Source: Clostridiales bacterium
GTDB lineage: Bacteria > Bacillota > Clostridia > Saccharofermentanales > Saccharofermentanaceae
Direction of reading: 5' to 3'
DNA length: 64,000 nucleotides
Assembly: GCA_017962145.1 (NCBI GenBank)
Contig: JAGCVX010000037.1
Location: 124,001-188,000 of the forward strand
The notes beneath the pieces were generated by a model. That model searched no databases, was not told the origin of the DNA, and saw only the letters and a list, made by a program, of their open reading frames with translations. Positions 43,100 through 52,963 of this stretch are shown here, piece after piece. The first letter of the stretch is position 1. Each line of letters starts with the position of its first letter. A program made the translations under genes and the position numbers.

Positions 43100-45670
43100 A
43101 TGCGTAGTTCGAAGAAGTCATTCATAAGCAGATTCGCTGCCTTAATTCTGGCACTGATCGTTCCTTTTGTTGCATTTCAAGCACCAAAAACATATGCTTT
43201 AACACTTAGCGGCATTGCTCTTGAAGGTCCGGTTCCGACGGTAACTGCGGGATTCCTTCCAAAAGTAAAAGATATTGTTTCTACAGTATCTCAATACCAA
43301 ATTGGAACTACTAATTGGGCTTACTATAATGAAACCACAAATTCCTGGCAGGGTTTTGGGCATGCCAACGCCGGAGCTGTTGCAGATGGCACGCATTATG
43401 GGCTATCGTTTCAAATCGATATAGTAGATCCTTCCCAGAATAAATTCAGTAACGATGTATCTTTGTATCTGAATAATATGTCTTACAAAAACAAAGGTTA
43501 TTCAGATGTCTTAAGGATAAATGACGAATGCTGCCATGTGTTCTATGATCTTGGACCTGCCCTGCCTGAAACAATTGATCCGAATCTTCCGGCTCTTCAG
43601 AATGTGAATCTTTCAGGAGACATATTATCTTGGAATGCGTTATCCGGAACGGATACGTATTTTCTTCTCGTCCAAAATACAACTTACGGCGGCGTGCATG
43701 GTTTCACACTGAAAGAGAATTCTTGTGATCTTCTTGCCCTTCTCGGTTTCTGGTCAAAGGATAGTACATACAGCCTTGATCTGTTCGCATTGACCGGAAC
43801 GGATGACAATGCAAAAAGATGTTCTCAATCTTGGAAAGGTTCGTATTCCATTAGCCAGAGCACACCTATAGGAGTGTTTGAGCTCGCAGGTTCTGGAGAA
43901 ATCATCAAACTTGATTCTTCAAAAGGCGATCAGCTTGATCTTTCCGTGACACTCTCCGGCAAATATGCACAATACAGTGACAAAGCGCATTACTGCTGGT
44001 CGTATTACTATCAGGGCGAGCACTATTTCCTCCCAAGTTTCACGAATTCTATTTCTATTGATCCGAAGATGTATAGCCATATAAACTGCTATTTGACCAT
44101 AGATGGGTATTATTACATGTACACTATGGATTATACCTATTATGAAGAAAAACCGCTTCTGTTCGGAACGATCGTGATCAGTGGTGATTGTTACTGGGGA
44201 GAAACATTGACCGTCAAGAATGCCGGTCTGAATATGGCCCATCCGGAAAACCTCCTATATAAATGGCAGGTCAGTGATGATGGATCGAGCTGGTCAGATA
44301 TACCTGGTCGTGATGCATTCTCCAAAGAACCTTCTTTCGAGATCGCAGACGGTCAGGAAGGAAAATATCTTCGTGTTGTTGCAAAAGAGCCGGATCATTT
44401 TGAAGGCCAACTGGTAAGCAAATCCGTCTATATTGCCGAATCCAAAGTCATTCCGGTAACCTTTGATATGAACGGTCATGGAGATCCTTTATATTTTTAT
44501 ACGAGAACGTATAGATATGCACAAAAGATCCCGGATCCGATAGATCCCGGATACGTTTTCCTATACTGGAGCACTGACAAAGAAGGTAAAGTTGAATTCG
44601 ACTTTAGCCAGAGATTGCTGGATATGGTTTATCTTTACGCGATTTGGACCGAAGATCCGAATTATGAATTCGATATCAAGATGAATGTTGGTGAAAACGG
44701 ATTTGCTGCTCCATCTGCTACTAAGTCAGCATCAAAAAAGACAATTTCCGTTGCTGCAACCGGTGCTGTCGGATATGATGTGGACAAGATCATTTTAAAA
44801 ACCGAAGACGGTGTTACCCAAGATATTACTGCTCTCGGGGAATTTACCATGCCGCACTGCAATGTCACGGTTGAAGTAACGTTTAAGGTAAAATCATCCT
44901 CCTCGGATCCTTCTTTCGAAGAATTCGTCGAGCGCCTCTACACTGTTGCGCTTGATCGTCCGTCTGAGCCGGAAGGAAAAGCATTCTGGGTCGATCAGGT
45001 AGTGAACAAAGGATTTACCGGTGCGGACTGTGCACGTTTCTTTATGCTTGGTGCACCGGAGTTCCTGAACCGAAACCTCACGGATGACGAATTCGTAGAA
45101 GTACTTTATAAGACATACTTTAACCGCGAATCTGAACCGGAGGGCAAGGCATACTGGCTGGGTCGTCTTGCTGAAGGAACCGAGCGTGCCGTACTCGTTG
45201 AGGAATTCATCGAATCGACCGAGTGGTGTGACGTATGCGCGTACTACGGCGTCAAATCCGGAGCGCTTTACCACAAAGCAACGAAGCCCTCTAAAAATGC
45301 ACTGCGTTTTGCTTCCCGCCTTTACATCTGCTGTCTCGGAAGAGCTCCGGAGGAAGACGGACTGGCATACTGGGCACTGGCACTCACGAATCTGGATGCG
45401 ACCGGTTATCAGGCTGCTTCCCTCTTCTTCACTTCTCCTGAATTTATCGGACTGGGTCTTTCCGACGATGTATTTGTTGAAAGACTCTATAGAACTTTCA
45501 TGGGAAGAGAACCTGACGAGCCGGGTTCTGCATACTGGATCACTTTCCTTAGAAGCGGAAACTTCTCAGGTAAAGATCCTCGTGTGGAAACGATGAAGAC
45601 ATTCGCCGGCTGCCCTGAATTTGAAACGATCTGTAACGCTTACGGCATGATTCGAGGTGCGATCGAATAA
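43100..45670 (+). CDS. Large secreted repeat protein with DUF4214 module (copy A)
   Basis: This is an 856-residue secreted protein. A signal peptide (about 1-33, cleaved after TYA) precedes a beta-rich region (about 34-450). A Listeria-Bacteroides type repeat (VTFDMNGHG...YLYAIW, about 451-520), a second beta repeat (about 525-595) and four DUF4214-like units (about 600-856) follow. It has no recognisable catalytic domain, sortase motif or S-layer homology domain. GGGGAGG precedes the ATG at 43100, which is chosen over earlier ATGs because it starts the signal peptide. The following gene is a paralogue 30 bases away. A surface adhesion or recognition role is inference. Confidence 0.82.
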   Translation: MRSSKKSFISRFAALILALIVPFVAFQAPKTYALTLSGIALEGPVPTVTAGFLPKVKDIVSTVSQYQIGTTNWAYYNETTNSWQGFGHANAGAVADGTHYGLSFQIDIVDPSQNKFSNDVSLYLNNMSYKNKGYSDVLRINDECCHVFYDLGPALPETIDPNLPALQNVNLSGDILSWNALSGTDTYFLLVQNTTYGGVHGFTLKENSCDLLALLGFWSKDSTYSLDLFALTGTDDNAKRCSQSWKGSYSISQSTPIGVFELAGSGEIIKLDSSKGDQLDLSVTLSGKYAQYSDKAHYCWSYYYQGEHYFLPSFTNSISIDPKMYSHINCYLTIDGYYYMYTMDYTYYEEKPLLFGTIVISGDCYWGETLTVKNAGLNMAHPENLLYKWQVSDDGSSWSDIPGRDAFSKEPSFEIADGQEGKYLRVVAKEPDHFEGQLVSKSVYIAESKVIPVTFDMNGHGDPLYFYTRTYRYAQKIPDPIDPGYVFLYWSTDKEGKVEFDFSQRLLDMVYLYAIWTEDPNYEFDIKMNVGENGFAAPSATKSASKKTISVAATGAVGYDVDKIILKTEDGVTQDITALGEFTMPHCNVTVEVTFKVKSSSSDPSFEEFVERLYTVALDRPSEPEGKAFWVDQVVNKGFTGADCARFFMLGAPEFLNRNLTDDEFVEVLYKTYFNRESEPEGKAYWLGRLAEGTERAVLVEEFIESTEWCDVCAYYGVKSGALYHKATKPSKNALRFASRLYICCLGRAPEEDGLAYWALALTNLDATGYQAASLFFTSPEFIGLGLSDDVFVERLYRTFMGREPDEPGSAYWITFLRSGNFSGKDPRVETMKTFAGCPEFETICNAYGMIRGAIE

Positions 45671-45700
45671 CGACAGAATTATCCAAGGGAGGAATCATCT

Positions 45701-48046
45701 ATGTATCATCGAAGGAAAACGAAATTGACATCAAGATTTCTGTCTGTTCTTTTGACAGTTGCGCTAACGCTTACACTCTTTTCAGAAGCCGTTTTGAAGG
45801 CAGACACGGTTGACAATGTTACTGAGATCAGATTATACAGCACGATCACTTCTGTTAATGAGGGGCCGCTTATTCGCCCAAAACCTTACCTTTCTGTCTC
45901 AAATGATGCGCCGTACGAAATTTACAGCATACCTTTATGGGCAGAATACAGGTCTCATAAATGGGAAACATATTCGACACAATATCATGTCGCGATTTCG
46001 GGTGACACGCATTATGGGATAGAAGTTGAGTTCGAACTTGACGAAACTCCGGGCCTGATCAATTTCTATCTCAACGATCAGATCTATAACACGGTCGGAT
46101 TTTCACACGTGGAGCAAGTCTATAAGAATTATGTGACGATCATTTTTGACCTTGGAACAGCGATTCCGAAAGTACAGGATGATTCACTCCCTTCACTGCA
46201 GAATGTTTCTTTGAACGGAAACGAACTGTCCTGGGATCCGATGAATGGGGCCGCATATTATTTTGTAACCATCGCGGATACCGAAACCGGACGTGTTTAT
46301 GGCGGATTAACCGAAGCAACACACATTAATCTGTGTGCCATGCTCTCCCATCCTGCCAGTGATGGTATTTATATTATTGCCGTCAATGCCATGGATAAGC
46401 ACTTGGTCTATGGTGGAAAGCAGATTTCCAAGATGTGGAGCGGCTGGTATCATTCTCCTGAAGCCACCGGTAAAAGTCCATACCTTAACGGAGATATAAC
46501 TAGAGAATTACAAGATGACAGCAAGCCGGATCTATATCACTACAATATGGTTCGGACAGGAGATTACGCTTCGATCCCTGACTCTTCCATGCACGTTCTT
46601 TATGAATATGACTATATTTATGAAGGATTAGCCTATTACGCGGATAATGATACATTTTCTTTTTCCGCTACTCCTTGTGCTGAACTCTGGGTGCGATGTT
46701 ATATCTATATGGACGGATATGATTATGCCTGGTATGTGAGCATGGCGATCCACCAAGATAACGGAGACATGGACGGACATATCTCCATCATCGGAGACGC
46801 CGTTCCTGAATCAACAATTTCCGCGCAGGTAACCGGTATGGATCTTGCCTTCCCGGAAAACCTGGTGTATACATGGCAGATTCGAAATGACGAAAAAGAC
46901 TACTGGAAAAATATTTCAGAGAAAAAAGGTTCCTCTGAATTGTTGATAGATGCGAGTTACGAAACAAAGGAGCTTCGACTTGTTGTTACCTATCCGGATG
47001 TGTTCAGCGGAAAACTTGAAAGTGAACCGATCAAAGTGAAGTATCATCCGTCACGGGTATTCCCCATCAGTTTTATCGTATACGAAAACGGATATGCTGC
47101 CATTTCCGCAAAAGAAGCAACCGTCGGAACACAGATCTATGTTGCGGCGACGCCTTGTATCGGATATGAAGTGGAAGCCATCTGGTACCGTCCGGCCGGA
47201 GGAAAATTCGTAAACATTGCAGATGATCCAACATTCTCTATGCCTACTGAGTGTGCTACTGTTGAAGTTACTTTCCGCCCGAAGACTGCATCTTCCGCCC
47301 CATCCTTTGCTGATTTTGTTGAGCGTCTCTATACTGTCGCACTCGATCGTCCGTCAGAACCGGACGGAAAAGCATACTGGGTCGATCAGGTCGTAAACAA
47401 AGGCCTGACAGGAGCGGACTGCGCCAGATTCTTTATGCTCGGTGCACCGGAATTCTTAGGAAGAAATCTTTCAGATGATGCATTTGTAGAAGTGCTTTAT
47501 AAAACTTATTTCGGAAGAGATTCTGAACCGGACGGAAAAGCATACTGGCTTGCTCGGCTCGCTTCAGGTGACGAGCGTGCCTTGCTTGTTGAGGAATTTA
47601 TCGAATCCGTTGAATGGTGCAATATCTGTGCCACATACGGAGTAAAATCAGGAGCGATCTACCATAAGGCCACGATTCCTTCGAAAAATGCGAAAGACTT
47701 TGCATCACGCCTTTACATCTGCTGCCTCGGACGTGTTCCGGAAAATGACGGTTTGAGTTACTGGTCGTTGGCACTGACGAATCTCGATGCAACCGGCTAT
47801 CAGGCAGCATCCCTCTTCTTTACTTCCACTGAGTTTACCGGATTCGGACTTACGGACGAAGAATATGTTGTACGTCTTTATCGCACATTTATGGGCAGAG
47901 AACCGGATGAGGATGGACAAGCTTACTGGCTTTCTCTCCTTAAGGGAGGCACTTCCCGTCTGGATGCGATGAAATCATTTGCCGGATGCCCTGAGTTCCA
48001 GGTGATCTGTAACGAATACGGCATGGATCGCGGCGTGATCGAGTAA
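45701..48046 (+). CDS. Large secreted repeat protein with DUF4214 module (copy B)
   Basis: This 781-residue paralogue of copy A has a signal peptide (about 1-34, cleaved after LKA). Related beta-rich segments follow (VYTWQIRND aligned with LYKWQVSDD, and a tail GYEVEAIWYRP aligned with GYDVDKIILKT), then four DUF4214-like units (about 531-781). The Listeria-Bacteroides repeat of copy A is missing. The DUF4214 part is much more similar between the two copies than the N-terminal halves. AAGGGAGG precedes the ATG. It is cotranscribed with copy A and ends at a strong terminator. Confidence 0.82.
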   Translation: MYHRRKTKLTSRFLSVLLTVALTLTLFSEAVLKADTVDNVTEIRLYSTITSVNEGPLIRPKPYLSVSNDAPYEIYSIPLWAEYRSHKWETYSTQYHVAISGDTHYGIEVEFELDETPGLINFYLNDQIYNTVGFSHVEQVYKNYVTIIFDLGTAIPKVQDDSLPSLQNVSLNGNELSWDPMNGAAYYFVTIADTETGRVYGGLTEATHINLCAMLSHPASDGIYIIAVNAMDKHLVYGGKQISKMWSGWYHSPEATGKSPYLNGDITRELQDDSKPDLYHYNMVRTGDYASIPDSSMHVLYEYDYIYEGLAYYADNDTFSFSATPCAELWVRCYIYMDGYDYAWYVSMAIHQDNGDMDGHISIIGDAVPESTISAQVTGMDLAFPENLVYTWQIRNDEKDYWKNISEKKGSSELLIDASYETKELRLVVTYPDVFSGKLESEPIKVKYHPSRVFPISFIVYENGYAAISAKEATVGTQIYVAATPCIGYEVEAIWYRPAGGKFVNIADDPTFSMPTECATVEVTFRPKTASSAPSFADFVERLYTVALDRPSEPDGKAYWVDQVVNKGLTGADCARFFMLGAPEFLGRNLSDDAFVEVLYKTYFGRDSEPDGKAYWLARLASGDERALLVEEFIESVEWCNICATYGVKSGAIYHKATIPSKNAKDFASRLYICCLGRVPENDGLSYWSLALTNLDATGYQAASLFFTSTEFTGFGLTDEEYVVRLYRTFMGREPDEDGQAYWLSLLKGGTSRLDAMKSFAGCPEFQVICNEYGMDRGVIE

Positions 48047-48068
48047 CCGGATATCAATCTTAAAAGAA

Positions 48069-48099
48069 AAAGGTCGCTGATAATTCTTCAGCGACCTTT
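48069..48099. terminator. Bidirectional terminator
   Basis: AAAGGTCGCTGA (48069-48080) pairs perfectly with TCAGCGACCTTT (48088-48099) around a seven-base loop. It lies between the convergent copy B and cysteine desulfurase genes. Confidence 0.92.
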
Positions 48100-48104
48100 A
48101 TTTT

Positions 48105-49268
48105 TCATCTTTTTCTCAGATCAGTAATGATTCTTAAAAGTTCCGGTACGATCGATAATACCTCTTCTTCCGTATTCTCATACCCGATCGAAATACGAAG
48201 AGCGGATCTGGCTTTCTGATCGGAAATGCCAAGAGCTTTAAGAACATGAGAAACCTCAGTGCTTCCTGAAGAACAGGCAGATCCGGAAGAACATGCAAAT
48301 CCGGCAAGATTCAGATACAAAAGAAGCGCTTCTCCATCGATATCGTCAAACAGGAAATGAGCATTTCCGGGAAGACGTAAATCAGGATGTCCGCAAAGAT
48401 GACTTCCGGGGATATTTGTAAGAACTTCTTCGATCAGATGGTTACGTATAGCTTTGATATTCGCACTCTTCTTCTCTATATCTGTAGTAGAGATCTTAAG
48501 TGCTTCTGCCATTCCGAGCACACCGGAAAGATTCTGGGTGCCGGCTCGATGACCATACTCCTGCTCCCCGCCTGTAAGAAAGGATGGAAGATCGATTCCT
48601 TTTCGGATGAAGAGTCCGCCGATCCCTTTCGGACCGCCAAACTTATGACCGGAAAATGAAAGCAGATCACAATCAAGATCTCGGATAGAAATTGGCATAG
48701 CACCAGCTGCTTGAACCGCATCTGTGTGCAGTAGAACGCCTTTCTCGTGGCAGATCCTGCCAAGCTCTTTAATCGGTTCTACGGTACCGATCTCATTATT
48801 TGCATACATGACCGAGACAAAAGACGTATCCGGCGACAGTGCATTTTCCAAAGACTCTGAAGAGATCAGACCCTGAAAGTCAACGGGAAGAAAAGTCACT
48901 TTCGCGCCTGAATCTGATAGATCTTTCACAGTGCGAAGAATCGAAGGATGCTCGATCGATGAAACGATGATGTGATCTCGTTTATGAGCATTTGACGAAC
49001 CCTGAGACTGCATCATTTTCCACAGGGATCGAAGCGCCCAGTTGTTCGACTCGGTACCGCCGCTTGTGAAGAAAAGTTCCTCGGAAGAACAGTCGAGAAG
49101 GTTTGCGATTGCTTCTCTTCCCTCTTCTAACATGCGGCGTGCAGTCTGTCCCTCTCTATGAACCGAGGAAGGATTGGCATAGCCTTCTTCCCAGGCTTTA
49201 CGCATAACATCCAAGACCTCGGGATAAGGGTTGGATGTAGCAGCGTGATCGAGATAGACTCTTTTCAT
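48105..49268 (-). CDS. Cysteine desulfurase (NifS/IscS-like)
   Basis: This PLP enzyme takes sulfur from cysteine as a persulfide for Fe-S clusters or thiolated cofactors. The 387-residue protein has the PLP lysine in FSGHKFGGPKG and the active cysteine loop ACSSGSACSSGSTEVS. It is one of two desulfurases in the window and has no scaffold gene (iscU/nifU) beside it. The ABC exporter gene follows upstream on the same strand after 23 bases, so cotranscription is possible. Confidence 0.92.
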   Translation of the reverse strand: MKRVYLDHAATSNPYPEVLDVMRKAWEEGYANPSSVHREGQTARRMLEEGREAIANLLDCSSEELFFTSGGTESNNWALRSLWKMMQSQGSSNAHKRDHIIVSSIEHPSILRTVKDLSDSGAKVTFLPVDFQGLISSESLENALSPDTSFVSVMYANNEIGTVEPIKELGRICHEKGVLLHTDAVQAAGAMPISIRDLDCDLLSFSGHKFGGPKGIGGLFIRKGIDLPSFLTGGEQEYGHRAGTQNLSGVLGMAEALKISTTDIEKKSANIKAIRNHLIEEVLTNIPGSHLCGHPDLRLPGNAHFLFDDIDGEALLLYLNLAGFACSSGSACSSGSTEVSHVLKALGISDQKARSALRISIGYENTEEEVLSIVPELLRIITDLRKR

Positions 49269-49291
49269 ATTGACCTCGTAGATCGAATGAC

Positions 49292-52200
49292 TTACTCAGT
49301 ACGAAGTGCAACGACCGGATCTTTCTTTGCGGCAGAACGGGACGGGATGATACCTGCGATCAGTGTCAGAAGAACGCTGATGATGATCAGGATGATCGCC
49401 GTAACGATCGGCAGTACTGCAGTAAGGTTATTCAGTTTTGTCAGGTTATGCACGATGATATTGATCGGAATCAGGAGCACATAAGTGATCAGGACACCTA
49501 GAAGACCGGAAGTGAATCCGATGATGACAGTTTCTGCGTTAAACATGCTCGAGACATTCTTCTTCGAAGCACCCAGAGAACGGAGGATACCGATTTCTTT
49601 CGTTCTTTCCTGAACAGAGATCAATGTGATAACACCGATCATGATGGAAGATACGATCAGGGATACCGCGACGAATGCGATCAATACATATGTGATGGCA
49701 TTGATGATCGTTGTTACCGAAGACATCAGGATGCCGACATAGTCAGTATACTTCAGTTTCTGAAGTTCCGGAACAGAATCGTTATAATCATCGATGCAGT
49801 CTACGATCGTGTCCTTATCTTCAAATGTTGCAGCATAAAGACGGATCGAAGCCGGCTCGTCGAGATCAAGGCAGCCCAGACGGATCAGTGCGTAATCGTA
49901 TGTGAACGGAGAGAACTCGATCACACTGTCATAGAAACCGGCGCAGTACTCATCGTCAAAGCCATCCATCGCGTGGTCCAAAGACTTAGCCAGTTCGGAC
50001 TTCGATTTAGTGCTGAGTTCTTTCTGCATGTTTTCACTATATTCAGCGAGATACTGTTCGCGGATACCCATTGCAAATGCTTCCTTCATATCCTCATCGG
50101 ACATCTGGGAGATGTAGCCTCTTACCTGCTCCGGATCCATACCCATCTCTGTAGTCATGGTCTCCATCATCATGGCTTCCATCGTCTCACGGTCAAGCGC
50201 AGCGAGGGCGGTGTCCACATATTCCTGGATCATAGCTTCAGAAGGAATGCTCATTACCTTCACATAGATATCAGCCTTGCCTTCGTCATCGAGTTCCTTT
50301 ACATAGTTACGGAAATATGCAGCCTTCTCTTCAGTTGTATAAGCGGCATTCTCCTCTTTGAAACGAAGACCGGATGTAATATCCGTTGTCGGATCGGCAA
50401 GCTGAGCGGTGATCGCATCAGAATTTGCACTCTCGTTGATGATGTATTCGGTCAGCATATGTGTGTAACCGATCGTTCCATGATGGCTGGTAGAAACAGC
50501 ATCTTCATTCGGACGGACAATACCTACCACCTTCAAGGAAAGCGCATTGTCGTAGAGATACTGCAGACCGGAATCCGTGGAACGAAGGTCGGTATAAAGA
50601 CCGGTTGTCGCATCATAGCTCCAGCAGGAAGAAGGAAGTACAGAACGGAATTCCAAAGCACAGATCTCCTCGTAGGACCAGGACTTCAAAGAATACTCCA
50701 TCGGCTGCTTATTCAAAGCGGCATTCATCATGGAAGTGATCTCTTCTTCCGTTTTCAGACCCAAAGCGTAGAGAGTATAGTCATCGAGTTCGTTGTTCTC
50801 ATCAAGGAAAAGAACGATCTCATCGTAGCTTTCAGGCCAGCGACCATACACGATATCATACTGCTTATGTGTTACAGGATTTGTCGGCTCGCCATTTGCA
50901 CCTGGAAGCAGCTCGCTCCAAAGTGTCATAGATGATCCCATGATCTGTGCGGACTGGCTGTTTTCAGACATACCGGACATATCCATGTTATACATGGTAC
51001 TTGTAAACTGACCGAAGAGTGCGGACATCAATTCTGTAGTATCGGAATGAATGATCTTTCCTTCAACATTCTTCGTATAAATTGCCAGGTTCAGATTGTA
51101 AGAATACTGCACACCGGAAAGTGCATCAGCAAACTTGCTGCCATCTTTGCCCTTCTCTTCTTCAATATAAGCTTTGAAAGAAGACAGGTCATTTTCCTGT
51201 GTTTCCACCGCGATCAGGGAGTTCATCATGTCGTAAAGTTTATATCTCTGATATACTGCATCCTTGTCATGGCTCAGCTGCTGCTCATCGTCACCGACGA
51301 AAGCATTCAGAAGCGTACTCAGATCAACGGTCTGCGCCTGGATCTCCAGAGGGTAGGCAGAGATCGTATCTTCCTGCACATCGTTAATGAAGTTGTTGGT
51401 ACCCTGGGATACTGAGTAGATCAGTGCGATACCGATAATACCGATCGATCCGGCAAATGAAGTCAGGATCGTTCTTCCCTTCTTCGTAATGAGATTTTTC
51501 AAGGAAAGACCAAAGGAAGTTGCAAATGACATGGACGGCTTCTTTTCAGACTTGGAAGCCTCCTTCTTTGCTTTCTTATCGAGTTTTGCCATATCCTCGG
51601 CAAGCTTATCAGCACTCTTCTGCTCTTCTTCGCTAAATGGAGCGGTATCGCCGGTGATCTTACCGTCGAGCATGCGGACGATACGTGTTGAGTACTGCTC
51701 AGCAAGTTCAGGGTTATGGGTAACCATGATAACGAGCTTATCTTTCGCGATCTCTTTCAAGATCTCCATAACCTGTACACTGGTTTCTGTATCCAGAGCA
51801 CCTGTCGGCTCGTCGGCCAGAATGATATCGGGGTTATTTACGATCGCACGGGCAATCGCAACACGCTGCATCTGACCACCGGACATTTCAGCCGGTTTCT
51901 TCTTCAGCTGATCGCCAAGGCCTACTTTCTTAAGTGCTTCTACAGCACGCTCTCTTCTCTCCTTCTTACTTACGCCGGAAAGGGAAAGTGCGATCTCAAC
52001 GTTAGAAAGGACGTTCTGATGCGGGATCAGGTTGTAGCTCTGGAAAACAAATCCGATGGAATGGTTACGATAGGAATCCCAGTCGCGATCTTTATATTCT
52101 TTCGTGGATTTTCCGTTGATGATCAGATCTCCGGAAGTATACTGATCCAGACCGCCGATGATGTTGAGCATGGTCGTCTTACCACATCCGGACTGACCCA

Positions 52201-52309
52201 GGATAGATACGAATTCGTTGTCTCGGAAACTAAGATTGATTCCCTTTAATGCTTCTACCGGATTGTCACCCGCCGGATAGATCTTCACGATGTCTTTAAG
52301 CTGCAGCAT
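49292..52309 (-). CDS. Fused ABC transporter ATPase-permease (MacB/FtsX type)
   Basis: This 1005-residue protein joins a LolD/MacB-like ATPase (1-225) to an FtsX-like permease. Walker A is GQSGCGKTT (38-46), the signature is SGGQ (143-146), Walker B is ILADEPTG and the H-loop is His198. A charged Lys-rich linker (about 225-262) leads to one membrane helix (about 281-300). A very large extracytoplasmic domain (about 305-850) and three C-terminal helices follow. Such mechanotransmission transporters export peptides or antibiotics or act on the envelope. It lies downstream of a MarR gene, with a palindrome between them. AGGAGACAG precedes the start. Confidence 0.9.
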   Translation of the reverse strand: MLQLKDIVKIYPAGDNPVEALKGINLSFRDNEFVSILGQSGCGKTTMLNIIGGLDQYTSGDLIINGKSTKEYKDRDWDSYRNHSIGFVFQSYNLIPHQNVLSNVEIALSLSGVSKKERRERAVEALKKVGLGDQLKKKPAEMSGGQMQRVAIARAIVNNPDIILADEPTGALDTETSVQVMEILKEIAKDKLVIMVTHNPELAEQYSTRIVRMLDGKITGDTAPFSEEEQKSADKLAEDMAKLDKKAKKEASKSEKKPSMSFATSFGLSLKNLITKKGRTILTSFAGSIGIIGIALIYSVSQGTNNFINDVQEDTISAYPLEIQAQTVDLSTLLNAFVGDDEQQLSHDKDAVYQRYKLYDMMNSLIAVETQENDLSSFKAYIEEEKGKDGSKFADALSGVQYSYNLNLAIYTKNVEGKIIHSDTTELMSALFGQFTSTMYNMDMSGMSENSQSAQIMGSSMTLWSELLPGANGEPTNPVTHKQYDIVYGRWPESYDEIVLFLDENNELDDYTLYALGLKTEEEITSMMNAALNKQPMEYSLKSWSYEEICALEFRSVLPSSCWSYDATTGLYTDLRSTDSGLQYLYDNALSLKVVGIVRPNEDAVSTSHHGTIGYTHMLTEYIINESANSDAITAQLADPTTDITSGLRFKEENAAYTTEEKAAYFRNYVKELDDEGKADIYVKVMSIPSEAMIQEYVDTALAALDRETMEAMMMETMTTEMGMDPEQVRGYISQMSDEDMKEAFAMGIREQYLAEYSENMQKELSTKSKSELAKSLDHAMDGFDDEYCAGFYDSVIEFSPFTYDYALIRLGCLDLDEPASIRLYAATFEDKDTIVDCIDDYNDSVPELQKLKYTDYVGILMSSVTTIINAITYVLIAFVAVSLIVSSIMIGVITLISVQERTKEIGILRSLGASKKNVSSMFNAETVIIGFTSGLLGVLITYVLLIPINIIVHNLTKLNNLTAVLPIVTAIILIIISVLLTLIAGIIPSRSAAKKDPVVALRTE

Positions 52310-52346
52310 ATTCTGTCTCCTATCTACTCTAAAACGTTTGTGTTTG

Positions 52347-52365
52347 CTTTAGTTATTAACTAAAG
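52347..52365. promoter_or_regulatory. Palindrome between marR and the ABC gene (candidate operator)
   Basis: CTTTAGTTATTAACTAAAG is a perfect 9-1-9 inverted repeat. No T-run follows on the minus strand. It lies in the 65-base gap after the marR stop and before the ABC start, and shares the TTAG/CTAA half-site with the element at 52841-52853. Confidence 0.6.
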
Positions 52366-52374
52366 TATTGTTAG

Positions 52375-52824
52375 TTATTTGTTTTTGAAATCCTGTTCGC
52401 GCTCGATTCGGTCGACGATCTCCTTGATCTGCCTACAGGACTGGATAAAATCCTCGAGTTTTTCCGTACCGAAATGATCTACGATCGCGCTGGAATAAAG
52501 GATGATCTCCTTTTTCTTTTCTTCAAATGCTTCCTTGCCTTTGGGGGTGATGGAAACCATGACTTTGCGCTTATCATTCGGATCCACTCTTTTAGTGATT
52601 AACCCTTTGTCGAGCATCTTCTTCATCAGTACCGCTACACGAGCCGTACTGACATCCATATAGTCACTGATCTCGCCGGCAGAAACTTCACGACCGCTGG
52701 CGCAAAGAAAGCCTAAAACGTTACCGATGCCCATCGAACTGACATCGATACGCTGTACAAATTCGAGGGGTTTGATGCTGTTGAATTCGTTTAGTAAACG
52801 GATAACTTCCTGCTCAGAAATCAT
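52375..52824 (-). CDS. MarR-family transcriptional regulator
   Basis: This 149-residue winged-helix repressor-type protein has the recognition region AGEISDYMDVSTARVAVLMKKM and the beta wing GLITKRVDPNDKRKVMVSITPKG. MarR proteins usually repress neighbouring exporters and their own gene and release DNA on binding a small ligand. It is the first gene before the ABC transporter on the same strand. AGGAAC precedes the ATG. Confidence 0.9.
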   Translation of the reverse strand: MISEQEVIRLLNEFNSIKPLEFVQRIDVSSMGIGNVLGFLCASGREVSAGEISDYMDVSTARVAVLMKKMLDKGLITKRVDPNDKRKVMVSITPKGKEAFEEKKKEIILYSSAIVDHFGTEKLEDFIQSCRQIKEIVDRIEREQDFKNK

Positions 52825-52840
52825 AGTTCCTCCAAATTAG

Positions 52841-52883
52841 CTAACTGGGTTAGATTATATGATTTCATTCTACAGAGTGTCAA
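52841..52883 (-). promoter_or_regulatory. marR promoter with overlapping inverted repeat
   Basis: On the minus strand, TTGACA (52883-52878) and TATAAT (52859-52854) have an 18-bp spacer. Immediately downstream lies the inverted repeat CTAAC-TGG-GTTAG (52841-52853), placed over the predicted transcription start, as expected for autorepression. Confidence 0.7.
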
Positions 52884-52963
52884 TTGTCAAACACACAAAA
52901 AACTGAATATATTTCGTGAATTCTTTGTTACTTCTTAAACAGAAGGAAACATTGAGAAAAACG

